Shown here piece by piece: positions 18,888 through 26,847 of a stretch of 44,503 bases of DNA (position 1 is the stretch's first letter; every line of letters begins with the position of its first letter). The stretch covers positions 1 to 44,503 of the IMG/VR virus record IMGVR_UViG_3300044638_003582; one strand, 5' to 3'. The position numbers and the translations under genes were made by a program. Source of the stretch: a virus. A model generated the notes under the pieces. That model ran no database searches, was not told the DNA's origin, and saw only the letters and a list, made by a program, of their open reading frames with translations.

Positions 18888-19325
18888 TTACATCATTGGG
18901 GGCATACCACCACCCATCGGTGGTTCCATAGGTGGCATTCCGCCTCCCATTGGAGCGCCAGGCATAGGTGCAGGTGGCATTCCTCCACCCATAGCTCCGC
19001 CCATAGGAGGCATACCAATTTCACCACCTGGCCCTACTGGAACACCACCCATACCAAGACCTGCTGAGACACCAGCTGTAGCTCCTGCTGCTGCTCCCAT
19101 CATAGATGCTGACTGAGCTTGGGCGCTAAGAAGTTGCTGAATCACAGCTGCCTTCTGTTGCTCGAATAGAATCTTTTCTTCATTCAGCTTTGTTCGTTCA
19201 TTCTCAAGTTTAGCAGATTGGTATCCAAGGCGGAATGCCTTACCATCCACTGTATCCTTGGTTGCTTGGGAACTCTTCACGGGAATCCCACCCATGAACT
19301 CTTCAAAGCTAAATATGGTATTCAT
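18888..19325 (-). CDS. Small head-region protein with Gly/Met/Pro repeat tail
   Basis: Encodes 145 residues. The N-terminal 70 residues hold a short motif (FSFEEFMGGIPVKSSQA) and a charged helix (AKLENERTKLNEEKILFEQQ). From about residue 75 it becomes Ala/Gly-rich and then a repetitive tail of GGGMPP and similar units (GMPPMGGAMGGGMPPAPMPG and two further copies). Such tails are flexible, and here may be recombination-prone because the DNA repeats as well. It overlaps the preceding gene's stop as ATGA, so the pair is coupled. It lies between two intrinsic terminators together with the next gene. Structural or chaperone-like head function is possible from location only. Confidence 0.68.
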   Translation of the reverse strand: MNTIFSFEEFMGGIPVKSSQATKDTVDGKAFRLGYQSAKLENERTKLNEEKILFEQQKAAVIQQLLSAQAQSASMMGAAAGATAGVSAGLGMGGVPVGPGGEIGMPPMGGAMGGGMPPAPMPGAPMGGGMPPMEPPMGGGMPPMM

Positions 19326-19789
19326 CGTGCAATCCTAAATGGGTCTTCGTATTGTTCTTTATCTCGCGTCAGTTGTTCTGACTCGATACGATCTTGCTTC
19401 TGAAGTTCTTCAGGAAGATTTCCAGCATAGAACAGAGCTGCTCGTGCATTCTGTGGCAAGTCAGCAAAATTTTTTGAATATGTACCACCAAAGTTCATGT
19501 GCTTTTTAAGCGCCGCTACGATGTTCTCATCGGCAGCTCGGAACTTCCCGTCGCGGAAAGTAATCGTCGTCTGAGAATAATATCCTGGCTGGCTTGGTTC
19601 TTCAACCATAACTCCGCGTAGACACAATCCTCGGTGACGACTAATAAAAAGTTCAGCTTCATTATCTAGTGAAGCCTGTGGTAAGTCTACTTGGTCATAC
19701 ACATTTTGGACTGGAAGAAGTTCTTTCTCTTCTTCGCCTTTTTGTAGATATGACTTAGCAGGCTTTGATTTCTTTTGATTCAGGTCCAT
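19322..19789 (-). CDS. Small head-region protein of unknown function
   Basis: Encodes 155 residues. The start is lysine- and glutamate-rich (KKSKPAKSYLQKGEEEKELL). The middle has a compact-looking beta region (NEAELFISRHRGLCLRGVMV, YYSQTTITFRDGKFRAADEN) and the end is helical and charged (LPEELQKQDRIESEQLTRDK). I recognise no family. It stands just downstream of a strong terminator, so it either has its own promoter in the short leader or depends on readthrough from the capsid genes. It overlaps the next gene by 4 bases. By position between capsid and ring genes it may be a head-completion or packaging-linked protein. Confidence 0.65.
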   Translation of the reverse strand: MDLNQKKSKPAKSYLQKGEEEKELLPVQNVYDQVDLPQASLDNEAELFISRHRGLCLRGVMVEEPSQPGYYSQTTITFRDGKFRAADENIVAALKKHMNFGGTYSKNFADLPQNARAALFYAGNLPEELQKQDRIESEQLTRDKEQYEDPFRIAR

Positions 19790-19810
19790 AGTTGTTCTTC
19801 AAAGTAAAAA

Positions 19811-19850
19811 GATTAAACAAAGAAAGGGGGCTGGCGATTACCAACCCCCT
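19811..19850 (-). terminator. Strong intrinsic terminator downstream of the capsid genes
   Basis: On the minus strand AGGGGGTTGG pairs with CCAGCCCCCT (19850 to 19825), ten pairs with one G-U, around a 6-base TAATCG loop, followed by TTCTTTGTTT. It lies 7 bases past the stop of the gene at 19858-20457, closing the portal-capsid transcript. Confidence 0.85.
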
Positions 19851-19857
19851 ATTTAGA

Positions 19858-20457
19858 TTAGCGAACGTACTTAGGGTCCTTCGTGCGAGCACTGTATGTC
19901 TTGCCATTCCATGAGCTTTCATCCTTGAATGTTGTGAGTTCATTCATGATAAATGCTTCTGAACGCAAGTTGTGCTCTTGATCGTCGAGGTAACGCGGCG
20001 TCAAAGACAAAGCCCATGTAGCATCACCAGCAGGTACTGTGATTGCAGCTGTAGCCTTAATCACAAAGCCAAGTGGGAAGTCAGCAAGATCAAGTGAAGG
20101 TACTTGTGATGGAAGTACGAGTGTGTACTTACCAGTATAGTTAGCTCCTGTAAGATCGGCTGTTCCGCTAAGCAGTGTGTAGTAGCTACCTGATGCAAGT
20201 GTTCCTGCTGCTACGATAGGAGGTGCTTGGAAAAAGATTTCATCCAAGCCAACCTTGGCAAGATCAGTTGCTCCAGCAGGGTAAAGCGTCTGCATCTTGG
20301 AATCAAGGTCTGTTCCTGCGAGATCTGGAACGATTTCGTTTCCAGCGCCAGTTCCTGTGGGCGTGCCAATTTGAAGCACGCCATTCTTAAACTGATACTT
20401 GATCTTCCCACTGGCTGCGAGAAGGGTCAAGCTGTCATCAATAGCGATATAACGCAT
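19858..20457 (-). CDS. Head-surface/decoration candidate with shared module
   Basis: Encodes 199 residues directly after the major capsid gene, 28 bases apart, with AAAGGA upstream. Residues 1-80 are a small beta-rich region (MRYIAIDDSLTLLAASGKIK; IGTPTGTGAGNEIVPDLAGT). Residues 84-150 form a module (LASGSYYTLLSGT, YTGKYTLVLPS, FPLGFVIKATAAI) that is repeated inside the ring-type protein of 14866-15912. The end is charged and Tyr-rich. It is followed by a strong terminator. A gene of this size right behind the capsid gene usually codes for a decoration, head-fibre or cement protein; this is inference from position. The module could be a surface-exposed domain that binds the capsid or a host polymer. 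Confidence 0.68.
   Translation of the reverse strand: MRYIAIDDSLTLLAASGKIKYQFKNGVLQIGTPTGTGAGNEIVPDLAGTDLDSKMQTLYPAGATDLAKVGLDEIFFQAPPIVAAGTLASGSYYTLLSGTADLTGANYTGKYTLVLPSQVPSLDLADFPLGFVIKATAAITVPAGDATWALSLTPRYLDDQEHNLRSEAFIMNELTTFKDESSWNGKTYSARTKDPKYVR
20008..20208 (-). repeat. Shared 65-residue module, copy in head-surface candidate
   Basis: Residues 84-150 of the 199-residue protein, starting LASGSYYTLLSGT and including YTGKYTLVLP and FPLGFVIK. The partner copy is at 15214-15417. Confidence 0.75.
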
Positions 20458-20485
20458 TGTGGTCTTCCTTTATTTCGTTAATTAA

Positions 20486-21775
20486 TTAGGCAGTACGGAG
20501 AAGGGCGTGATGCTCTTCAAGGTGGAAGGACAGCGTGCCAGACCATTCAACCATGAGCTTCTTGTCGCGCTCGTTGTTGTTCGAGTATTCGCGTACATCG
20601 TAGTTCTTTGCTACGTGGTAGTCAATTTGCTCTGGATCAATAACAGCGCACCAGTGTGACTGAGGCGTACCAAGACGGAACGTCTCGTTGCGGATAAGAT
20701 CAAGCGTATAGCCCATCCACTCATACGTCGTGATGTTGAGACCTGGTGTCTGCTTAGAAACATTGAGGTCAGAACGACGATATTCGCGGAATGCCTTGTT
20801 GAAGTTATTTAGGAAGTCTGCGCCTACGAAAGCCCACTTACGCTTAGCACCTTGGTGAAGGAATGCTTGCTTGTACATGAACTCGCTAACGAGATTCTCG
20901 AAATCAAGACCAGCTTGAGCTGGGTTGTAAACTGTTACGTTCGTGCGGATAGCATTGAGAACGCCACGCATGTGGTGCGTAGGACGACCATTCTGATCGT
21001 AGTTTACAGCACGCTCGGAATACCAGCATGTGAGGTTGATTTGCTTCTTGAACTCTTCAATAACTTCACGCTTTTGGAAGTCGAAGTCCTTCATTGAACC
21101 GTATGTCTGAACATACTCAAGTTCATCTTCCGTAACTTCAAGAACAGCTTCCTTGTGCTCGACAAAGTTATAGTCGAATACAACGTCACGCTGATAGCCT
21201 GAAGCCTCGATTGGCTGTGATTCCCAGATTGTACGGCCAAGATGCCAGAAATCTGATGTCGTTGGGGCTACAAATGCAACTGGCTCAACAACGCGAACAA
21301 CGATTGTTCCTGCTGCTGTACGTGTTTGCGAAGCACCGTTGTTTACAAGTGCTGTCGAAAGCTGCATTTCTGTTCCATTGATACGGTAAGCCGCATCTGG
21401 AGTCGTGACAACTTCAACTGTCTGACCTGTAGCAACGATATAGAGCTTATCCTGTGGCTGGTAAAGCATACCAGTAACGCCAGGGCGTGACGATTGAGCA
21501 ACGCTCAAACGACCAAAGCGCGTTTCATTATTGCCTACAAGACCAGCTGTAGCTGCTGTGATTTGATCCAAGAAGTCTGTAGCATAGTACTTACGTACTT
21601 GTACCTTCTTGGTCTTAGGACGGCCTGCTGCTGAGATTTTCTCCATCAGCGTAATGATTGGCGTAGCCTCTGGGTAGAGGGTGCGAATCTGTTCGCTGAC
21701 ATCAGGCTTTTGATTCTGTGGGTTGACCGTTTGGGTGGTCCGAATCCCACGTCGGGTGCTGTTAAGATATGCCAT
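20486..21775 (-). CDS. Major capsid protein (HK97-fold type, SU10/DUF5309-like)
   Basis: Encodes 429 residues. AAGGAG lies 8 bases before the ATG at 21775, the best ribosome binding site among the head genes, fitting high expression. The chain begins with a flexible arm (NSTRRGIRTTQTVNPQNQKP) then TPIITLMEKISAAGRPKTKK, which looks like the N-arm and E-loop part of an HK97-fold capsid protein. Central helices (AVLEVTEDELEYVQTYGS, VIEEFKKQINLTCWYSERAV) and the C-terminal third, with AFVGADFLNNFNKAF, MGYTLDLIRNETFRLG and DPEQIDYHV, follow the pattern of the SU10/DUF5309 capsid family. It follows the scaffold-like gene. The family assignment is from pattern recognition, not a search. Expected role: hexons and pentons of the shell. 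Confidence 0.85.
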   Translation of the reverse strand: MAYLNSTRRGIRTTQTVNPQNQKPDVSEQIRTLYPEATPIITLMEKISAAGRPKTKKVQVRKYYATDFLDQITAATAGLVGNNETRFGRLSVAQSSRPGVTGMLYQPQDKLYIVATGQTVEVVTTPDAAYRINGTEMQLSTALVNNGASQTRTAAGTIVVRVVEPVAFVAPTTSDFWHLGRTIWESQPIEASGYQRDVVFDYNFVEHKEAVLEVTEDELEYVQTYGSMKDFDFQKREVIEEFKKQINLTCWYSERAVNYDQNGRPTHHMRGVLNAIRTNVTVYNPAQAGLDFENLVSEFMYKQAFLHQGAKRKWAFVGADFLNNFNKAFREYRRSDLNVSKQTPGLNITTYEWMGYTLDLIRNETFRLGTPQSHWCAVIDPEQIDYHVAKNYDVREYSNNNERDKKLMVEWSGTLSFHLEEHHALLRTA

Positions 21776-21806
21776 GTGGCGTCTCCTTAATTAAATAATA
21801 ACTAAA

Positions 21807-22745
21807 TTACAATCCTAATCCTAGCAAAGCCTTTCGCCTATCCTCAACCGTATATCCAAGTTTCTGTTGAATTTGGCGCTTATTGGTTCCAGCGGACTTT
21901 GATCCGCCAACAACTCGTGGAGCTGACTTTGCTTTGTTTACTTGCTGAATCTTTGCGCTCGTAGCCGAGCCACGCTTATTCAGACCTGCATAACGAAGAA
22001 TAGCTTGGGCTTGCTGCTTACTAAACTTAAATGTTCGAGCATCAATATTTGGATACAAATCCGCAACAGCTTTTTGAATCTTAGGGATGTCAGCATCACC
22101 TGAATAATCTAGACCGAGCTCTGTAAGCGCATCATCAAATACTTTTGAGTTGTGTGATGCTACAGATTCTGCTACTCGTTCATTCTGCAATGAAGCAAGT
22201 TGTTTTTCAAGTTCGATACGCTTGGATTCTTCTTCCTTTACCTTCATGTAAATCTGCTTTTGCGTATCGTCCAGCTCGTCTAGATATGGGTCTGTGTTGG
22301 AGTTCGTATTCATGTTGCTTACAATTTGTTGTAGATCGTTAAGAATTTCCTGCTCAGAATAACCATTTGCCTTCATGTATGTCATGCGTGAAAGCAACGG
22401 ATCCTTTGCTACAAAGTCAACAAGAGCCTTAGATTGGTTAGCTTGTTGCTGATAGTACTGAGCTTGATGTAGAAGCTCGTCAAAGTGCTGACCTTTAGAT
22501 ACGACATCAGTTAGACTGTCTTGGTCAAAGACTGACTCGACATAAGAACCGTCAAGCTGGCGTACTGGTACAGCTAGTTGGAAATCATCTGGAGCATCTA
22601 CGACATTATCATCTAGTTCATCAGTCGCCTGCTCTTCGTCGTCGAAGACTTCGGGTTCTTCTAGTAACCCTTCTTCGTCGAACCCTTCTTGGTTGACTTC
22701 TTCTTCATTGTATTCTTCCTCTTGGTTAAGAAATTCTGAATCCAT
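21807..22745 (-). CDS. Head scaffolding protein (candidate)
   Basis: Encodes 312 residues between portal and major capsid genes, the usual place for scaffold in podoviruses. The first 60 residues are extremely acidic (EEEYNEEEVNQEGFDEEGLL and similar), then a helical middle with coiled-coil spacing (MKVKEEESKRIELEKQLASL), and a basic C-terminus rich in Lys/Arg (NKRGSATSAKIQQVNKAKSA, then KRQIQQKLGYTVEDRRKALL). An acidic head, helical centre and basic tail is the common make-up of scaffolding proteins, whose basic end binds coat protein. GAGG lies 7 bases before the ATG. No sequence family is recognised; the call rests on position and composition. Confidence 0.78.
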   Translation of the reverse strand: MDSEFLNQEEEYNEEEVNQEGFDEEGLLEEPEVFDDEEQATDELDDNVVDAPDDFQLAVPVRQLDGSYVESVFDQDSLTDVVSKGQHFDELLHQAQYYQQQANQSKALVDFVAKDPLLSRMTYMKANGYSEQEILNDLQQIVSNMNTNSNTDPYLDELDDTQKQIYMKVKEEESKRIELEKQLASLQNERVAESVASHNSKVFDDALTELGLDYSGDADIPKIQKAVADLYPNIDARTFKFSKQQAQAILRYAGLNKRGSATSAKIQQVNKAKSAPRVVGGSKSAGTNKRQIQQKLGYTVEDRRKALLGLGL

Positions 22746-22764
22746 AATACATCCTCAAGGTAAT

Positions 22765-24756
22765 CTACATAGTAGATTGGTTTCCGCCCAAAGTAGGATT
22801 TGCAGAACCCTGCGCGGCGGTGACAGCATTCTGCATTTCTAGTTGTTCTTTCATTTGCTTCTTCATAACAGAATCCTGCACAGACTGTTGCATCTTCTGC
22901 ATCTTCTGTTGCTCTGCCTGCTGTTGCTGGTATTGCTGTATAGAAGGAATAAGGGATAGGATTCTATCCTTTGTAGTCTGCTCAAGAGATGAGTACTCTA
23001 GCAACGTAGTAATTATCACATCAGGTGGAAGTGCTGGTCCGATTGTTTGGAACAACTCTTTAACCTGTACGAACTGACGCTCTTTCGCAGTTACGGTATC
23101 TACGGCTTCTGAGATTACTATATCCATCCTAGCACTGGCTAGGGAATCTAGGATAGGCTGTTCAAGTAGTATCCATTCTGGCTTACCGTCCTCACCTAGT
23201 ATTCGCATCTGTTGCTCTGGTGCTAGGTAACGACGCATATACCACAGAGCCATCTCTGTAACTTTGCGACGCCAAGAATTGATATGCGCGAATACTGGCA
23301 TACGAGCCATACCTGCTGCTTCTTGGCGAGCACGAACGGCGGCTCCTGATTCAGCTGCATTCTCCTGTAAGCCTAGAGCATTTCGACCGCCAACAATATC
23401 AGTCATGTGGCTAATAGCCATGCTGATAGCTGGAACGAGGTCTGACTGTGCAGGTTGATTTGGAACTACATTGATAGCATCGTGAGCTAACACAGGAATC
23501 TTAGGCGATACCTTAGATGCTTCGCGGTTCAGGTTCTCAATGCTAAACCCTCGCTTGAGCTTAGCTTCGATTACCGTCATGATGTTCTTATTACCACGAC
23601 CAATCTGGTTGTCGAGCTCAGAAATCATACGGTTCTGGAACATCTGTGGGTCAATCAATTGATCCACAAATGACCAGTACTCACCGTCATCGTGGTAGCA
23701 GAATGATACCTGATATGGGAAGTCAGGCAAATCAGTTACTTCACGAGAAACAGCCTCATCGCCAAAAATCAAAGTCTGAATAACAATGTCCTTTGAAAGC
23801 GTAACAATTGATACGAGGTCATTGCCTTCGCCATCAATCATATTAGTATCGCCTTCCATGTATTGCTGCATCAGACCTTCAAGATGATTCTGTGCCTGGG
23901 ATTGCTCATCGTATTCAGTCAGCTCATTTGCGATTTGGTCAACTACAATGTAAATGTATTGACGCGCTTTCTCGAAATGCTCGACTGCAATAATGTCTCC
24001 GCGAAGGTCGGTTTCCTTTAGAGCACGACCAGCCTCAGCCATATACTGCTGACGTGGAGTCATGATTTCAAAGCGAGCTATAGTAGACTCGTTACCAAAT
24101 CCAGCGGCATTGCGTACTGCTTCTTCAAACTCAGGCCAGCGCTCGATGGCGTCTTGGCGTGAGATTGGAATGATACGCGCCATCCACTTGGCATCAGACA
24201 GACTGACATCTACCGAGTTAGCATCCCACATCATTTGATAAATTGGGATTCGCTCAACTACTGGACGACCAGATAGACCGTCAGTAAGAGCCCATCGTGT
24301 AACCGTACAGCCAGCCTTCTTAACAATCATGTCGTAGAAAACTTCCGACTCTACTTCATCCATGCGATTGATTTGATCGCACCATTTAATAAGTCGATTG
24401 GCTACGTATGCTGTCGGTTCATCACCTGGCTCCATAGGAATAACACTAGCTTCTACTCGACGCGCTGAGTGAACTCCCAATACAGCATTTACTTTAGGTG
24501 AGATTTGGTCGAATACGTAAGGTATACGATTCTGGCGCAAGTGAGCTTCGCGCTCTTCGTCATCCCACTGATCTCCTTGGACAAATGCTGAGTTACGACG
24601 TGCTTCATCCCATGCTTGGATAAACAATGGACGAGCCGTTTCGATGTCTTCCCAAATCCTAGTATAGACATCTGAAAGATTTTCTTCAGCGAATATATCT
24701 TTTGCTATAACGCTGTTCGGTACTTCAGATACCCTGAATGGGGTGTACTCAGTCAT
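22765..24756 (-). CDS. Portal protein (P22-like)
   Basis: Encodes 663 residues. AGAGGAG is immediately upstream of the ATG at 24756, and the start overlaps the preceding small gene by 8 bases. The N-terminal part (AWDEARRNSAFVQGDQWDDE, then IPYVFDQISPKVNAVLGVHS) matches the P22-type portal pattern: a clip/wing entry with a QW-containing helix followed by a conserved Pro-rich strand. The centre carries WSFVDQLIDPQMFQNRMIS and NLNREASKVSPKIPVLAHDA. The last 80 residues are Gln/Met-rich helix (QQYQQQQAEQQKMQKMQQ), like the extended C-terminal barrel of P22 portal. Role: dodecameric channel at one vertex for DNA packaging and exit. Family call is confident from position, length and conserved segments. 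Confidence 0.9.
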   Translation of the reverse strand: MTEYTPFRVSEVPNSVIAKDIFAEENLSDVYTRIWEDIETARPLFIQAWDEARRNSAFVQGDQWDDEEREAHLRQNRIPYVFDQISPKVNAVLGVHSARRVEASVIPMEPGDEPTAYVANRLIKWCDQINRMDEVESEVFYDMIVKKAGCTVTRWALTDGLSGRPVVERIPIYQMMWDANSVDVSLSDAKWMARIIPISRQDAIERWPEFEEAVRNAAGFGNESTIARFEIMTPRQQYMAEAGRALKETDLRGDIIAVEHFEKARQYIYIVVDQIANELTEYDEQSQAQNHLEGLMQQYMEGDTNMIDGEGNDLVSIVTLSKDIVIQTLIFGDEAVSREVTDLPDFPYQVSFCYHDDGEYWSFVDQLIDPQMFQNRMISELDNQIGRGNKNIMTVIEAKLKRGFSIENLNREASKVSPKIPVLAHDAINVVPNQPAQSDLVPAISMAISHMTDIVGGRNALGLQENAAESGAAVRARQEAAGMARMPVFAHINSWRRKVTEMALWYMRRYLAPEQQMRILGEDGKPEWILLEQPILDSLASARMDIVISEAVDTVTAKERQFVQVKELFQTIGPALPPDVIITTLLEYSSLEQTTKDRILSLIPSIQQYQQQQAEQQKMQKMQQSVQDSVMKKQMKEQLEMQNAVTAAQGSANPTLGGNQSTM

Positions 24757-24994
24757 ACTCCTCTTCCATAGAATCTTCGCTATGCATATCCTTGCACATA
24801 GCTACTGCTTCGTCAATTACATCGTATGCTTCTTCAATGTTGCCTTCATCAATCATATCGGCTGCTTGACGAAGCATGGAACTAGGAGAAGATTCTTCTT
24901 CTTCTGGCTCTTCCATCTTTTCTTCGCGCATAGACTTAGGCTTAATCTTGTAAGTGATTTTAAGCATGTCTTTGCCTATTGATGGCTTTTCCAT
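24749..24994 (-). CDS. Small acidic protein of unknown function
   Basis: Encodes 81 residues between large terminase and portal. AGGTG lies 4 bases upstream of the ATG. The N-terminus is basic (KDMLKITYKIKPKSMREEK) and the rest is strongly acidic with a short helix pattern (SMLRQAADMIDEGNIEEAYD). Its end overlaps the portal start by 8 bases, so portal translation probably depends on it. No family recognised. It could be a head-assembly accessory or simply the leader that couples terminase and portal expression. Confidence 0.65.
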   Translation of the reverse strand: MEKPSIGKDMLKITYKIKPKSMREEKMEEPEEEESSPSSMLRQAADMIDEGNIEEAYDVIDEAVAMCKDMHSEDSMEEEYD

Positions 24995-25001
24995 AATTCA
25001 C

Positions 25002-26447
25002 CTAGTAAATTGCGTAACGTGAAACGACTAAATCCTCGTACTCCACAAAGTCAGAAGAGTACCCAGATTGTTGCAAAAATGCATACCTATTTCTGTCAGT
25101 CCCTAATTCTTTTTCCGAATTGTCAATAGTTCCATCATAATTGATGGTAGCTCCATAGGGTATATGGCTAAGTAGATAACGCATAGCATCCACAAAGTCA
25201 TCCTGACCACGGGTGTTTAAGTCTGGCTTATTGTTAGCGTATCTCTGCAATGGGATAGTTTCTATAAGCCCAGAACAATTGGCAAAGATTTTCAGCTTAG
25301 TTGGCTTTGATGGAGGATTATTAGACATGTAGGTCTTGATATTAATCCATCCGTTGACGCGCTCATTGATAGCTGGCTGAACGTACATTCCAGCCTGCTC
25401 GAACATCATAGCAGGAGACAGGGCATCTGCGGTTTCACCACGCCTCGACTTCATAGAATTAGGGTCAAAGTAGGTAGCGGCATAGTCTGCATCGCCGCTG
25501 GCACTCAATATCATGTCTATAAATATATCCGTGGTATCCTTAGTAGACACCTCGTCGTAGATATATACCGTGCCATTCTTTGGATCCTGCGCTGCAAATA
25601 GGCACACCGATGGGTGCAATCCATAGCCCAAGTCAACAGCTCTCCATCTAACCCAGTCTTTAGGTATTTCAAATGTGTCAATAACTACGTGCACCCTAGG
25701 GTCCCATTCACCAAAGAATGCCCCACTCATGACATCCCATGAGCCAAGAAGCCATTGGGCACGAAGATCGTCAGGAAGAGTTTCTAGGTAGTCAATGTAG
25801 TCCTGAGTAGCATGGGGGTTATCGTACACGCCGAATGGTATGTAAGCGTACTCATTTTTTTTAACAAGTTCCTTCGGCTCCCACTTGTTATAGTCTGGCA
25901 TAGCCCAGTACTTCTTGACGTACCCATCACATGTGCCACCTGGGTTACAGGTCATAATCATAGTAGGCTTAAACCCACTATCACCAAAGTCGCGCAAAGA
26001 ACCTAAGAGTCGCCTGATTGCGTTCTCTGTCAGCTGGTTTCCTTCATCAAGGATAAGTAGACCAATTTCAATACCTTGGAGCTTAGATACGTCTGTTTCT
26101 TCTTCGATGGACCTGAAGTAAATAACAGAGCCATTGGCAAAGTACGCTGACTTTTTTGTTTCTCGCCAAGTAAATAACTTACCTGGGTAATATCTTTTAA
26201 GTAGTTCATTCTCAATGATTTGCTGGCGCAATTCATCAAGAGACTTACGTATAATCATGATACGCAAGCCTGGAAAGAGTACAGCGCAGAGCACTGCTAT
26301 TGCTACTACAAGATAAGTTTTGCCACCACCACGGGCTCCACCAGCTACAATGTAGGACTTTCTGCCGATGAAGTTAAATACTTCTTGCTGTTTAGGCGAG
26401 AACTGAATCAGGTCGGATATATTTATTTCCTGTACCTTTTTACTCAT
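25002..26447 (-). CDS. terL: Large terminase subunit (packaging ATPase/nuclease)
   Basis: Encodes 481 residues from ATG 26447. It drives DNA packaging into the head and cuts the concatemer. Walker A is GGARGGGKT at residues 36-44, Walker B LLILDEG at 130-136, and the coupling motif TCNP at 166-169. The nuclease domain has the acidic residues D272 (RAVDLGYG), E299 (YIYDEV) and D417/D420 (GQDDFVDAM), all in the expected order. An ATG 42 bases upstream (26489) adds MYPQLTYHQDCQAR but would overlap the preceding gene by 50 bases; the 26447 start overlaps by 8 (ATGAGTAA), like other junctions here. Neither start has a strong ribosome binding site. Family certain, start uncertain. Confidence 0.95.
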   Translation of the reverse strand: MSKKVQEINISDLIQFSPKQQEVFNFIGRKSYIVAGGARGGGKTYLVVAIAVLCAVLFPGLRIMIIRKSLDELRQQIIENELLKRYYPGKLFTWRETKKSAYFANGSVIYFRSIEEETDVSKLQGIEIGLLILDEGNQLTENAIRRLLGSLRDFGDSGFKPTMIMTCNPGGTCDGYVKKYWAMPDYNKWEPKELVKKNEYAYIPFGVYDNPHATQDYIDYLETLPDDLRAQWLLGSWDVMSGAFFGEWDPRVHVVIDTFEIPKDWVRWRAVDLGYGLHPSVCLFAAQDPKNGTVYIYDEVSTKDTTDIFIDMILSASGDADYAATYFDPNSMKSRRGETADALSPAMMFEQAGMYVQPAINERVNGWINIKTYMSNNPPSKPTKLKIFANCSGLIETIPLQRYANNKPDLNTRGQDDFVDAMRYLLSHIPYGATINYDGTIDNSEKELGTDRNRYAFLQQSGYSSDFVEYEDLVVSRYAIY

Positions 26448-26811
26448 CCTTGCTTGGCAATCTTGGTGGTACGTGAGTTGCGGATACATTTACCGTAATA
26501 GATCCGCCTTCTTCCAATTGAAGCTCTCGACGCTTGATGATGTGGTTAGCTATCGAGGTTAAGCTGTTTACGGCTTTGATTCTTATGTCATCGTCAGCGG
26601 CATTACCTATTATATCAGTAAGCCTATCTATAGAAAGAAGCATACCAGCAGTAGCACCTTTCTGTAGAGCATCCAAATCAATGTCTAATCCATCAATGAT
26701 TCTATTGACAGCTAGTACTATTTGGTTGTCTGTAGATCGTATTCCACTCGAAGATATTTGCATACCCTGCAAGTCATCTTCTGTGATACTTTTAGGTTTT
26801 GCTTTTTTCAT
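26440..26811 (-). CDS. Small terminase subunit (candidate)
   Basis: Encodes 123 residues upstream of the large terminase. The sequence is helical: LAVNRIIDGLDIDLDALQKG, a second helix SIDRLTDIIGNAADDD, a third NSLTSIANHIIKRRELQLEE. It ends in a short beta strand (GSITVNVSA) and flexible tail. Small terminases are short helical proteins with a DNA-binding N-terminus and a C-terminal strand that meets the large subunit, so size, order and fold pattern fit. No family is directly recognised. The ATG at 26811 has no strong ribosome binding site; the plus-strand gene starts 37 bases away in the opposite direction. Confidence 0.6.
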   Translation of the reverse strand: MKKAKPKSITEDDLQGMQISSSGIRSTDNQIVLAVNRIIDGLDIDLDALQKGATAGMLLSIDRLTDIIGNAADDDIRIKAVNSLTSIANHIIKRRELQLEEGGSITVNVSATHVPPRLPSKDE

Positions 26812-26847
26812 GTTCTAATTTACGACGAAATATCAGAAATGTAAAAT
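26812..26847. promoter_or_regulatory. Divergent intergenic region with likely promoters
   Basis: These 36 AT-rich bases separate the divergently read packaging (minus) and ejection-type (plus) genes and must contain or overlap the 5' leaders of both. No clear -35/-10 pair was found. A minus-strand TACATTTC resembles the Bacteroidota -7 consensus TAnnTTTG at seven of eight positions, which is weak evidence. Promoters may extend into the coding regions. Confidence 0.3.

Noticed and set aside
26448-26489. Longer large-terminase start at 26489
   Set aside because: Deep overlap with the preceding gene and no better ribosome binding site; kept as an alternative only.
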